From REBR01 sp033721915 (GTDB lineage Bacteria; Pseudomonadota; Gammaproteobacteria; Pseudomonadales; Oleiphilaceae), in assembly GCA_033721915.1 (NCBI GenBank), contig JAWWAC010000011.1:3388-67387 (forward strand): a stretch of 64,000 nt of DNA, given 5' to 3'. A model generated the notes under the pieces. It was given only the letters and a program-made list of their open reading frames with translations. It did not search any database and had not been told where the DNA came from. The translations under genes were made by a program, and so were the position numbers. Shown piece after piece: positions 8,230 through 16,843 of this stretch (position 1 is its first letter; every line of letters starts with the position of its first letter).

Positions 8230-9248
8230 AGCCTGTCGGTCAGGTCGAAGGGGCCTGCGGGCAGGGGGTTGCCATCCGAGTCCTGTGCCCCGTCCAGAAG
8301 GTTGAACAGGTCGCAGCTGGCCAGGTCCATGCGAAAGCCGGCCCGGTTGTCACTGCCCTCACTGAACAGCCTGATACGGCCGCCGCCGGCGCCACGGTTG
8401 TCCGGGCAGTTGGTGCCTCCGGAGGTAACCCAGCCGCTGTTGTCATCCACTTCCATGTCCATGCTGCCCAAGCGGCCCTCGTGGATCAGCCGCTCATTGC
8501 GGCTGGGGTCATTCTGCACCTCCACACTCAGAAGCCGCCACTGGCGGTCATTGCCTGCCAGCAGGGTATCCAGTGCCATCAGGCGCTGGCTGCCGTCGTC
8601 GTTCAGTGTGCTCAGTCCTGTCAGTGAGTAATCGCTGTTGCGCCATTGCACGCTTAAGCGGCTGATGCGCACCTCCCGGCTGGCGGGCTGCTGGTTGCCA
8701 AAGCTGTCCGTGCCGGCGCTGCGGCCATCCTGCCATTGCAGGGTTCCCTCAAGGCGATAGGGGTGGTTGTCGCTGCGGGCCACCCCCTGCACGCAGAAGT
8801 CATTGAACGTCACAAGGCCCTCCTCGCCATCATTCTCCAGGCTGACGGCGCTTTCACTGCCGCAGTTGAACGCGTTGCTGCCAAAGGCCGACAGAACTTC
8901 CCGGGTCTGGAACGGTCTGTCCTGTTCGTGGCGGATCACCAGCTCACGCACCAGGTTGTCCAGGCTGCGCAGCACATTCTGCATATGCCAGAGTCTGTAA
9001 GCGCTGACCGACAGGGTCAGTGCGTCTTCCTTACCGGTGATGACGGCGGTGTCGGTTTCCCCGTCGTAGACCCCTTCAAAGTCCGGAAAGTCCGCCAGTG
9101 TGGGGGAGCGGTCGCCATCGTTGTTGCTGTCTTCTTCCGGCGGGCTGGCGTTGAGCAGGCCTTCGGTAATGGGGTTTTCCTCACAGCCACTGGTCATCAG
9201 GGTGATGGCCAGCAGGCAGCAAAGGGTCGGCAGTGGCGGATGCTTCAT
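8226..9248 (-). CDS. putative lipoprotein of unknown function
   Basis: I do not recognise the family. The 340-residue protein begins MKHPPLPTLCCLLAITLMTS followed by GC, a lipoprotein-type signal peptide with the cysteine at about residue 22, and continues with an acidic Asn/Asp/Glu-rich linker. The rest is soluble, low in Lys, with several cysteines (NCGSES, DFCVQGVAR, GTNCPDNRG, ASCDLF) that could form disulfides in the periplasm. The ATG at 9248 was chosen because the signal peptide starts there; upstream in-frame codons encode an implausible Pro/Ser/Arg-rich stretch. Transcribed alone and leftwards. Confidence 0.75.
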   Translation of the reverse strand: MKHPPLPTLCCLLAITLMTSGCEENPITEGLLNASPPEEDSNNDGDRSPTLADFPDFEGVYDGETDTAVITGKEDALTLSVSAYRLWHMQNVLRSLDNLVRELVIRHEQDRPFQTREVLSAFGSNAFNCGSESAVSLENDGEEGLVTFNDFCVQGVARSDNHPYRLEGTLQWQDGRSAGTDSFGNQQPASREVRISRLSVQWRNSDYSLTGLSTLNDDGSQRLMALDTLLAGNDRQWRLLSVEVQNDPSRNERLIHEGRLGSMDMEVDDNSGWVTSGGTNCPDNRGAGGGRIRLFSEGSDNRAGFRMDLASCDLFNLLDGAQDSDGNPLPAGPFDLTDRL

Positions 9249-9466
9249 GGGGGTGTCCGTCGGGTGGTTTTCATCTATGCTGAACAGACTATCGCTGTCA
9301 GGCACTGTTATCCAGTGACTGTTCCGGAGCGGCCTGTCATGCCTTTCACCCACGAGCGTCATCACGCCAGCCGCTGGTACGGAACAGGGCCTTTTGCATT
9401 TAAGCCGATGCTGCCACTGGCAATGGGCCATGCTGATGGCCGTGTTGGTCGCGGTCGGGGGGACCT

Positions 9467-9688
9467 GTGCTGATGGATGAGCGGGTGGCGGAGTACGAGC
9501 TGGCGAGAATGGACCCGGCCATGGCCGGGCAGATCGAGAGGGTGCCTGGCGGGCTGGAGGCCCGCTCATTGCACCTGATGTTCTCGGACCGCAAATCGGA
9601 CAGTGAGGCGCTGCGGGACCGCTTCAACCAGGGGCTGCAGGCCCTGAAGGAAAGCGGTGAGCGGGAGGCGTTGCGCAGAATCCACTGA
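9467..9688 (+). pseudogene. C-terminal fragment of a family 3 periplasmic solute-binding protein
   Basis: The 73 open codons beginning MLMDERVAEYELARM and ending with DSEALRDRFNQGLQALKESG plus a short tail match the last third of amino-acid-type ABC binding proteins (SBP_bac_3). In those proteins the lobe closes with an FSxxxPDSEALRxRFNxGL helix. Nothing upstream in the same frame encodes the rest: a TGA lies at 9434-9436, and only 218 bp separate the lipoprotein start from this point. I read it as the remnant of a deleted or frameshifted gene. It could instead be a small gene using the GTG or ATG near 9467-9473, but it has no signal peptide. Confidence 0.5.
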
Positions 9689-9709
9689 GTCTGTGCCCTG
9701 GGCCAACCC

Positions 9710-11158
9710 TCAGCGGCGCCAGAACTCCGGAGAGAACAGCACCAGCAGGGTGAAGATCTCCAGACGCCCCAGCACCATGGCGGCCATGCCCACCACCTTG
9801 GACACATCGTTGACATCCTGGAAGGTGCTGGAGACCTGCCCCAGCCCCGGCCCCAGGTTGGTGATGGTGGCCGCCACCGCCGTCCAGGCGGATACCTGGT
9901 CCATGCCCATGGCCAGGTTGATCAGCAGCATCAGCACAAACACCACCATGTACATGGAGAAAAACCCCCACACCGCCTGCAGCACCCGGTCCGATACCGG
10001 GCGGTTGCCCAGCTTGATGGGGATGATGGCGTTGGGGTGCAGCAGGCGGCGGATTTCCCGGGAGCCCTGGCGGTAAATCAGCAGTATGCGGATCACCTTC
10101 ATGCCGCCACCGGTGGAGTTGGCGCAACCCCCCATAAAGGCCATCAGGATCAGCATCACCGGCAGCATGCCCGGCCAGGCGGCAAAGTCACTGGTGGTAA
10201 AGCCTGCGGTGGTGGCAATGGACAGTACCTGGAACATGCCCTTGGTGACGGCGGTGAAGGGGTCCATGGTGCGGCTGATGATCAGCACCAGCACCACCAG
10301 GATCACCGCCACCAGCATCACCGCCGTGTAGAAGCGGAACTCCGGGTCCTTGAGGTAGTGGTAGACGCTTTTCTGCCGCCAGCTGAGAAAGTGCAGGGCG
10401 AAGTTCACGCCGCTGAGGAACAGGAAGAAGCTGCCGATGACCTCGATCAGGCGGCTGTCAAAATGGCCGATACTGGCGTCGTAGGTGGAAAAGCCGCCAA
10501 TGGCCACGGTGGAGAAGCTGTGCCCCACCGCATCGAACCAGTTCATGCCGGCGGCGAAATAGGACAGGGCGCAGGCCACGGTCAGGCCCACATAGATGTA
10601 CCACAGGGCCTTGGCCGTTTCGGCAATGCGGGGGGTGAGCTTGTTGTCCTTCACCGGCCCGGGCACCTCCGCCCGGTACAGCTGCATGCCACCAATGCCC
10701 AGCATGGGCAGTATGGCCACCGCCAGTACGATGATGCCGATGCCGCCGAACCACTGCAGCTGCTGTCGGTACCAGAGGATGGACTCGGGCAGTGTCTCCA
10801 GCCCCGTGAGCACCGTGGCACCGGTGGTGGTCAGCCCGGAGAAGGCCTCGAACAGGGCGTCGATGTAGCGCATCTCCGGCACACTGCTGAGGAAAAAGGG
10901 CACCGAGCCGGCCAGGCTGAGCACAATCCAGAACAGGGAGGTGATCAGAAAGCCGTCGCGGATGCGCAGGTCCTGTGAGTTGTGCCGTACCGGCAGCCAC
11001 AGCAGTGCCCCGAGCAGGAAGTTGATGGCAAAGCCCTCCAGGAACGGCAGCACCTGACCGTCGCTGTAGATCAGCGAGATCAGCACCGGCGGCAGCATGG
11101 TGAAGCTGAACAGCATCATCAGCAGGCCGAGGATCTTGGCGATAACGGCGTAACGCAT
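9710..11158 (-). CDS. trkH: Trk potassium uptake channel subunit TrkH
   Basis: A 482-residue membrane subunit of the Trk K+ uptake system (E. coli TrkH 483). The four pore-loop selectivity motifs are visible: TTTGATVLTG, STVAIGGFSTYD, IATTAGFTTSDF and ITNLGPGLGQ, each centred on the filter glycine. It works with cytosolic TrkA, encoded 46 bp upstream in the same operon. It ends the leftward series def-fmt-rsmB-trkA-trkH. Confidence 0.96.
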   Translation of the reverse strand: MRYAVIAKILGLLMMLFSFTMLPPVLISLIYSDGQVLPFLEGFAINFLLGALLWLPVRHNSQDLRIRDGFLITSLFWIVLSLAGSVPFFLSSVPEMRYIDALFEAFSGLTTTGATVLTGLETLPESILWYRQQLQWFGGIGIIVLAVAILPMLGIGGMQLYRAEVPGPVKDNKLTPRIAETAKALWYIYVGLTVACALSYFAAGMNWFDAVGHSFSTVAIGGFSTYDASIGHFDSRLIEVIGSFFLFLSGVNFALHFLSWRQKSVYHYLKDPEFRFYTAVMLVAVILVVLVLIISRTMDPFTAVTKGMFQVLSIATTAGFTTSDFAAWPGMLPVMLILMAFMGGCANSTGGGMKVIRILLIYRQGSREIRRLLHPNAIIPIKLGNRPVSDRVLQAVWGFFSMYMVVFVLMLLINLAMGMDQVSAWTAVAATITNLGPGLGQVSSTFQDVNDVSKVVGMAAMVLGRLEIFTLLVLFSPEFWRR

Positions 11159-11204
11159 GGTTCGTCTCTGTGCGCGTTGGTCAGTGGCCCCGGGGCCGCT
11201 CCGG

Positions 11205-12578
11205 TCAGAAAAAGGTCAGTCCCACCTGGAACAGGCGCTCCACTTCCCGGATGCGGCTCTTGTCCACCATAAACAGGATCACATGGTCATCGGGCTGCAC
11301 CCGCACATGGTCATGGGCCACCAGCACCTCGTTGTGGCGCACGATGGCGCCGATGGTGGTGCCCTGTGGCAGCGGCACTTCGTCCAGCCTCAGGCCCACC
11401 ACCTTGGAGGAGCGGGCATCCCCGTGGGCAATGGCCTCGATGGCCTCGGCGGCGCCACGGCGCAGTGAGTGCACATTCACCACATCCCCACGGCGCACGT
11501 GGGTCAGCAGGCTGCCGATGGTGGTCTGCTGGGGTGAGATGGCCACGTCGATCTCGCCCCCCTGTATCAGGTCCACGTAATCCGGGTTGTTGATCAGTGT
11601 CATCACCTTGCGCACGCCCAGTCGCTTGGCCAGCAGCGAGGCCATGATGTTGGCCTCGTCGTCGTCGGTGACGGCGCAGAAGACGTCCGTGTCCTCGATG
11701 TTCTCCTCCAGAAGCAGGTCCTTGTCCGCGGCGTTGCCCTGCAGGACGATGGACCGCTTGAGGTTCTCGGAGAGGTCGATGCAGCGGTCCTTGCCCCGTT
11801 CGATGATTTTCACATTGAAGCGCGACTCCAGTGTCTGTGCCAGGCGGAAGCCGATGTTGCCGCCTCCGGCGATGAAAATGCGCTTGTAGGGCCGCTCCAG
11901 TGGCTGCAGTTCGCTCATCACCGCCCGGATATGGTCCGAGGCGGCGATAAAGAACACCTCGTCCCCGTCCTCGATAATGGTGTCCCCCTGGGGAATGATG
12001 GGTCTGTCCTGGCGGAAAATGGCGGCCACCCGGGTGTCAATGCGGGGCATATGGGCCCTGAGGAAGGACAGCTCGTGGCCCACCAGGGGGCCGCCCACGG
12101 TGGCGCGGATGGCCACAAGGCGGGCCAGGCCCCGGGAGAAGTCCAGCACCTGCAGTGCGCCGGGGTACTCGATCAGACGGGTGATGTGCTCCGTCACCAC
12201 CTGCTCGGGGCTGATCAGCACATCCACCGGGAAACCCTCGGGGCCGAACAGCTCCTTGCGGTTGAGGTAGGCGCTGGCGCGCACACGGCTGATCTTGGTG
12301 GGGGTCTTGAAGCAGGAGTAGGCCACCTGGCAGGCCACCATATTCACCTCATCGCTGCTGGTGGTGGCGATGAGCATGTCCGCGTCCTGTGCGCCGGCCT
12401 GCTTGAGCACATGGGGGAAGGAGCCGTAGCCCTGTATGGTGCGGATATCCAGCCGGTCCTGCAGCTGCTGCAGGCGCTCGGCCTTGCTGTCGATGACGGT
12501 GATGTCGTTGGCTTCGCTGGCGAGGTTCTCCGCCAGTGTCCCGCCCACCTGACCGGCGCCGAGGATAATGATCTTCAT
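11205..12578 (-). CDS. trkA: Trk system NAD-binding regulatory protein TrkA
   Basis: Peripheral regulator of TrkH with two tandem RCK units (457 residues; E. coli 458). The two Rossmann glycine motifs are seen at the N-terminus (IIILGAGQVGGTLAENL) and after about residue 230 (IFIAGGGNIGFRLAQTLE). Binding of NAD(H) or ATP gates K+ uptake. The ATG at 12578 immediately follows a GTGCCTGTCCC motif copy (12582-12592 on the plus strand) in the short gap after rsmB. Confidence 0.97.
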   Translation of the reverse strand: MKIIILGAGQVGGTLAENLASEANDITVIDSKAERLQQLQDRLDIRTIQGYGSFPHVLKQAGAQDADMLIATTSSDEVNMVACQVAYSCFKTPTKISRVRASAYLNRKELFGPEGFPVDVLISPEQVVTEHITRLIEYPGALQVLDFSRGLARLVAIRATVGGPLVGHELSFLRAHMPRIDTRVAAIFRQDRPIIPQGDTIIEDGDEVFFIAASDHIRAVMSELQPLERPYKRIFIAGGGNIGFRLAQTLESRFNVKIIERGKDRCIDLSENLKRSIVLQGNAADKDLLLEENIEDTDVFCAVTDDDEANIMASLLAKRLGVRKVMTLINNPDYVDLIQGGEIDVAISPQQTTIGSLLTHVRRGDVVNVHSLRRGAAEAIEAIAHGDARSSKVVGLRLDEVPLPQGTTIGAIVRHNEVLVAHDHVRVQPDDHVILFMVDKSRIREVERLFQVGLTFF

Positions 12579-12619
12579 GCTGTGCCTGTCCCCCTTATCC
12601 TTGGAACCGAAAGCGCCAT

Positions 12620-13927
12620 TTACACGGTGGCGCCGGGATTCTTGCGCAGACTGGCGTAAAAGAAACCGTCATGGCCGCCCTGTTGGGGCAATAGTTGGCG
12701 ACCGTAGCCGGTATCGTCGCCCCAGTCCAGCTGGATCAGCTCCAGCTGGGCATCCAGCCGGGTGTGGGCAAAGCGCTGCACAATGCGGCTGTTCTCCTGG
12801 GGGAAGACTGAGCAGGTGGCGTACACCAGCCGCCCGCCCACCGCCAGGGTGCTCCAGCACTGCTCCAGCAGCGCCAGCTGCAGATCCGCCAGGGCCTTGA
12901 TATCGCTCTCACGGCGCAGCAGTTTGATGTCCGGGTGGCGACGGATCACGCCGGTGCCACTGCACGGAGCGTCCAGAAGGATACGCTCAAAGGGCCGTCC
13001 ATCCCACCATTGTTGCGTTTCACGGGCGTCCGCTGCCTTGAGTGTGGCCATCAGGCCGATGCGGTCGAGATTTTCCTGCACCCGCTCAAGGCGTGTTCCG
13101 TCCTGATCCAGGGCCACCAGTTCCGCCAACTCCGGCTGTGACTCCAGTATGGCACCGGTTTTGCCCCCCGGGGCGGCGCAGGCATCCAGCACCCGCTGAC
13201 CGGGCTGGACATCCAGCAGTGTCGTGCACAGCTGAGCCGCTTCATCCTGGACACTGAAAGCCCCTTCCTGAAAGCCCGGCAGGGCCTCCACCGGCACCGG
13301 CTGGTCCAGCTGGATGCCCAGTGGGGCCAGCTGGCAGGGGCTGGCCTCGATGCCCAGTGACGCCAGCTGCTGCAGTGCCCGCTCACGGCTCAGGTGCCGT
13401 CGGTTGACCCTCAGCGTCATGGGCGGGTGACTGTTGTTGTTCTGGGCGATGCCCTGCCACTGCTGAGGGTAGTTGCCCCTGAGCTTGTCCAGCATCCACT
13501 GGGGGTGACTGGTGGTGATGGCGTCCGTGGCCGGTGTGGGTTCCCCCTCACGGGCGGCGGAGCGCAGCACGGCATTGACCAGCCCGGTCATGCCTGGCGC
13601 GCCCAGTGTGCGGGCGGCGGCCACGGTTTCATGGATGGCGGCATGGGGGGCAATGCGGGTGTGGCGCAGCTGGTAGAGCCCCACAATCAGCAGGCAGTGG
13701 ATCAGTGACTGGTTGCGCCCCAGTGGCTTGCGCAGGCGCTGGCTGAGCTCTCCGTCCAGGCGGTGGTACCAGCGGCAGCTGCCAAAGCACCAGTCCTGCA
13801 GCTGGCCACGGCCAGGGCCGTCGTAGCCGGCCAGCAGCGGCGGCATCAGCTGGTTGAGCGAGCGGCCCTGCTGGGTGACGGCGTACAGCACACGGGCGGC
13901 CTGGGCTCGGGGGTCGCGGGCACTCAT
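12620..13927 (-). CDS. rsmB: 16S rRNA (cytosine-967-C5) methyltransferase RsmB
   Basis: Methylates C967 of 16S rRNA with S-adenosylmethionine. An N-terminal NusB-like RNA-binding domain (1-140) is followed by the Rossmann methyltransferase domain. The domain has the motif DACAAPGGKTGAIL, the catalytic motif IV DAPCSGTGVIRRHPD and motif VI YATCSVFPQEN, the two cysteines expected of RNA m5C enzymes. It has 435 residues. The ATG overlaps the fmt stop as ATGA, so the genes are translationally coupled. Confidence 0.97.
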   Translation of the reverse strand: MSARDPRAQAARVLYAVTQQGRSLNQLMPPLLAGYDGPGRGQLQDWCFGSCRWYHRLDGELSQRLRKPLGRNQSLIHCLLIVGLYQLRHTRIAPHAAIHETVAAARTLGAPGMTGLVNAVLRSAAREGEPTPATDAITTSHPQWMLDKLRGNYPQQWQGIAQNNNSHPPMTLRVNRRHLSRERALQQLASLGIEASPCQLAPLGIQLDQPVPVEALPGFQEGAFSVQDEAAQLCTTLLDVQPGQRVLDACAAPGGKTGAILESQPELAELVALDQDGTRLERVQENLDRIGLMATLKAADARETQQWWDGRPFERILLDAPCSGTGVIRRHPDIKLLRRESDIKALADLQLALLEQCWSTLAVGGRLVYATCSVFPQENSRIVQRFAHTRLDAQLELIQLDWGDDTGYGRQLLPQQGGHDGFFYASLRKNPGATV

Positions 13928-14868
13928 AGTGGGCTCAGCCGGCGGCCGGGCTCAAGCAGTGCCCGGCCGCCGTTGATCAGATCCTGTGGCGTCTGTGGCT
14001 GTTTGCCGGGCAGCTGCAGCCGGGTGATGCGCAATATGCCTTCGCCGCAGCGGATATCAATGCCGTCGCGGTGGCGGTCCAGTACCAGGCCCGGCTGGGG
14101 GTGGCCTGAGGGGCCTGGCAGGGGCTGCGCCTCCAGTATCCGGATACGGCTGTCCCCCTGGTCACAAAAGCACATGGGCCAGGGGTTGAAGGCCCGCACC
14201 TGGCGGGCCAGTGTCGCGGCATCCCGCTGCCAGTCCAGTGCGCCGTCCTGTTTGCTCAGCTTGTGGGCGTAGCAGGCCTGGCTGTCGTCCTGGGGCTCGC
14301 CGGAGAGGGGGCCGGCGGCGAGCCGGCCCAGGGTTTCGTGGATGGCCTCGGCCCCCAGTGCGGCCAGGCGGTCATGGAGTGAGCCGCCGGTGTCGCTCTC
14401 GTGGATGGGGGTGGCCACCTTGTACAGCATGGCCCCGGTGTCCAGCCCCTGGTCCATCTGCATGATGGTGATGCCGGTCTCACGGTCGCCGGCGGCAATG
14501 GCCCTCTGTATGGGGGCGGCGCCGCGCCAGCGTGGCAGCAGTGAGGCGTGGATATTCAGGCAGCCGTGGGTGGGGATGGACAGCACGGACTGTGGCAGCA
14601 GCAGTCCGTAGGCGGCCACCACCATCACATCGGGCCGGTAGTCCGCCAGTGCTGCCTGTGCCTGGGGGTCTTTCAATGACAGTGGCTGCTCCAGTGACAG
14701 CCCGGCTTCAAGGGCCAGACGTGAGACGGGGCCCGGGCGGGCACTGCGGCCCCGTCCGGCGGGGCGGTCCGGCTGGCTGTACACGGCCACAATCTCATGG
14801 CCTGTTTCGAGTAGCCTCTGCAGCGCGCTGGCGGCAAAGTCCGGTGTGCCGGCAAAGACCATGCGCAT
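13924..14868 (-). CDS. fmt: methionyl-tRNA formyltransferase
   Basis: Formylates initiator Met-tRNA using 10-formyl-THF. The 314-residue protein starts MRMVFAGTPDFAASAL and contains the folate/catalytic region HASLLPRWRGAAPIQRAI and MQMDQGLDTGAML, followed by a C-terminal OB-fold domain. The ATG at 14868 shares one base with the def stop (TGATG), so it is coupled to def; an in-frame ATG at 14862 is an alternative. Longer upstream starts lie inside def. Confidence 0.97.
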   Translation of the reverse strand: MRMVFAGTPDFAASALQRLLETGHEIVAVYSQPDRPAGRGRSARPGPVSRLALEAGLSLEQPLSLKDPQAQAALADYRPDVMVVAAYGLLLPQSVLSIPTHGCLNIHASLLPRWRGAAPIQRAIAAGDRETGITIMQMDQGLDTGAMLYKVATPIHESDTGGSLHDRLAALGAEAIHETLGRLAAGPLSGEPQDDSQACYAHKLSKQDGALDWQRDAATLARQVRAFNPWPMCFCDQGDSRIRILEAQPLPGPSGHPQPGLVLDRHRDGIDIRCGEGILRITRLQLPGKQPQTPQDLINGGRALLEPGRRLSPL

Positions 14869-15371
14869 CAGGACGCCTGCCGCTGCTGCTTCTCCAGTTT
14901 CTTGCGAATGCGCCCCCGCTTGAGGCTGCTCAGGTAATCCACAAACAGCTTGCCATCGAGGTGGTCGATCTCGTGCTGCAGGCAAATGGCCATCAGCCCG
15001 GTCAGTTCCTCTTCAAAGGCCTCGCCCTTCTCATCCAGGGCTTTCACACGCACATGGGGTATGCGGGTGATTTTCTCGTAAAAGCCGGGGATGGACAGGC
15101 AGCCCTCCTGCATCTCTTCCGGCTCGCCGTCCAGCACTTCATACTCCGGGTTGATAAACACCCGGGGAGCGTTCTGCTCTTCGGAGAGGTCGATCACCAG
15201 CACACGCTGGTGGACATTGATCTGTGTGGCCGCCAGACCGATACCGGGCGCGTCATACATGGTTTCCAGCATGTCCTGCACCAGGGTGCGGATGCTGTCG
15301 TCCACCGTTTCCACCGGTTTGGCGACGGTGCGCAGACGCTGATCGGGGTACACCAGAATGTCGCGTATCAT
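14868..15371 (-). CDS. def: peptide deformylase
   Basis: Removes N-terminal formyl groups from nascent proteins; a metal-dependent enzyme of 167 residues. All three motifs are present: GIGLAATQ (about 44-51), EGCLSIPG (metal-binding Cys) and QHEIDHLDG (two metal-binding His and the catalytic Glu). It is the first gene of the leftward def-fmt-rsmB-trkA-trkH operon and is divergent from the LysM gene. Confidence 0.97.
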   Translation of the reverse strand: MIRDILVYPDQRLRTVAKPVETVDDSIRTLVQDMLETMYDAPGIGLAATQINVHQRVLVIDLSEEQNAPRVFINPEYEVLDGEPEEMQEGCLSIPGFYEKITRIPHVRVKALDEKGEAFEEELTGLMAICLQHEIDHLDGKLFVDYLSSLKRGRIRKKLEKQQRQAS

Positions 15372-15533
15372 AATTTCCCGCTTGTGCCTGTGAGTCGGTA
15401 ATCTCTGTGCGCTGCTGCCCTGAGGTCTGTGGCACAGATCCGATAGTGGAAATATTCGCCTTGCTGGACTAATTTACGGCAAGAACCAAATGTTATTATC
15501 CCAATTCGCCGAGCCGAGTACAAACGGGCCAGG

Positions 15534-15553
15534 CCACCGGGTGTGCCCGGTGG
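15534..15553 (+). promoter_or_regulatory. GC-rich hairpin in the tsaP leader
   Basis: CCACCGGG (15534-15541), a TGTG loop and CCCGGTGG (15546-15553) form a perfect 8-bp stem 34 bases before the tsaP ATG. No T-run follows, so it is not an intrinsic terminator. It may stabilise the leader or attenuate expression; this is inference from structure alone. Confidence 0.4.
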
Positions 15554-15587
15554 TCAAGAACCATGAAAGTCATCAAGGATCCAGATC

Positions 15588-16607
15588 ATGAGGAAACTGC
15601 TGTTCGCTCTCATCGCCCTAGCCTGCCTGTCCGGGCAGGCCGCACTGGCGGGACCGGAACTTCGCGAGGATCATCCGGACCGCTATACGGTGGTGAAGGG
15701 GGATACTCTGTGGGATATTTCCGCCCGTTTTCTGAAAGAACCTTGGTTCTGGCCGGAAATCTGGCATGTGAACCCCCAGATCGAGAACCCCCACCTGATT
15801 TACCCGGGGGATGTGCTGGAGCTGGTCTACATTGACGGCGAGCCTCGCCTGACCAAGGTGGATTCCGACCGGATTATCCGGCTTTCACCACAGGTGCGCT
15901 CCACCCCCATTGAGACGCCCATCCCCACCATTCCGCTGGATGCCATCGAGAGTTTCCTGACGGGGAGCCGCATCGTGGACCAGCAGGAGCTGGATAATGC
16001 CCCCTATGTACTGGAAGGCTCCGACCGTCGCATTGTCAGTGGTGCCGGTGACAGGATCTACGCACGGGGTGAGGCGGAAAACGGTGAGAGCCTGAGTGTC
16101 TTCCGCCGCAATGTGGCCCACGTGGACCCGGAGACCAACGAATTCCTGGGTCTGGAAGCCCGCGCCATCGGCAACGGCCGTGTCGTCTCGGTGGACGGTG
16201 AGGTGCTGACCTTCCTGCTCACACGCTCCAGTGAGGAGGTGCGCACCAAGGACCGTCTGCTGCCTACGGAGGATCGTGAGATCACCACCAGCTTCCAGCC
16301 CAGCGCACCGGACCAGGAAATCCGTGGCCTGATGATTGCCGTGGAAGACGGTGTGTCCAACATCGGCCAGTACGATGTGGTGACCATCAACCGCGGCGAG
16401 CGTGAGGGCCTGAAGCCGGGCAATGTGCTGGCCGTGTACCGCGAGGCGGGCACGGTACGGGACCCGGTCACCAACGAGGTGGTGCGTCTGCCCCGTGAAC
16501 GGGCCGGACTGCTGATGGTGTTCCGCACCTACGAGAAACTCAGCTACGGCCTGGTGCTGCAGGCCACCCGCCCGCTGACCCTGAATGACTCGGTGCGCAA
16601 TCCCTGA
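15588..16607 (+). CDS. tsaP: LysM-domain protein, TsaP-like (type IV pilus secretin-associated)
   Basis: A 339-residue exported protein. A signal peptide (MRKLLFALIALACLSGQAAL, cleaved near ALA-G) is followed by a LysM peptidoglycan-binding domain at about 33-80 with YTVVKGDTLWDISARFL and NPHLIYPGDVLELV. The remaining 250 residues form the soluble region seen in PA0020 orthologues. In Pseudomonas and Neisseria that protein, TsaP, anchors the type IV pilus secretin to peptidoglycan. Position between def and dprA is the same as PA0020. AAGGA precedes the ATG at a good distance. No pilus genes lie in this window, so the pilus role rests on orthology. Confidence 0.85.
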   Translation: MRKLLFALIALACLSGQAALAGPELREDHPDRYTVVKGDTLWDISARFLKEPWFWPEIWHVNPQIENPHLIYPGDVLELVYIDGEPRLTKVDSDRIIRLSPQVRSTPIETPIPTIPLDAIESFLTGSRIVDQQELDNAPYVLEGSDRRIVSGAGDRIYARGEAENGESLSVFRRNVAHVDPETNEFLGLEARAIGNGRVVSVDGEVLTFLLTRSSEEVRTKDRLLPTEDREITTSFQPSAPDQEIRGLMIAVEDGVSNIGQYDVVTINRGEREGLKPGNVLAVYREAGTVRDPVTNEVVRLPRERAGLLMVFRTYEKLSYGLVLQATRPLTLNDSVRNP

Positions 16608-16660
16608 GCACCCGGTCACTGCCCGGCCCCGGCCGGGACGCTATCCTCTGGTTTCACGGA

Positions 16661-16696
16661 AAATCCTGCCATGACCCGTCATGGCAGGATTTTTTT
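16661..16696 (+). terminator. intrinsic terminator after tsaP
   Basis: AAATCCTGCCATGAC (16661-16675), a CC loop and the perfect complement GTCATGGCAGGATTT (16678-16692) run into seven Ts (16690-16696). This 15-bp stem with a T-run is a strong rho-independent terminator for tsaP. Confidence 0.93.
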
Positions 16697-16843
16697 GGGT
16701 TAAACGCTTCCTGATCCGATCCCGGGGCCGGCCCCAAGGCAGGGCCCGCTCTATGGAGGGGCGGTCCGTGGACGGGGGTTCATGGCCGATCGGTTCATGG
16801 AGCGTCGTTGCATGGATGGAAGCGCACAGACAGGGATGACTTC

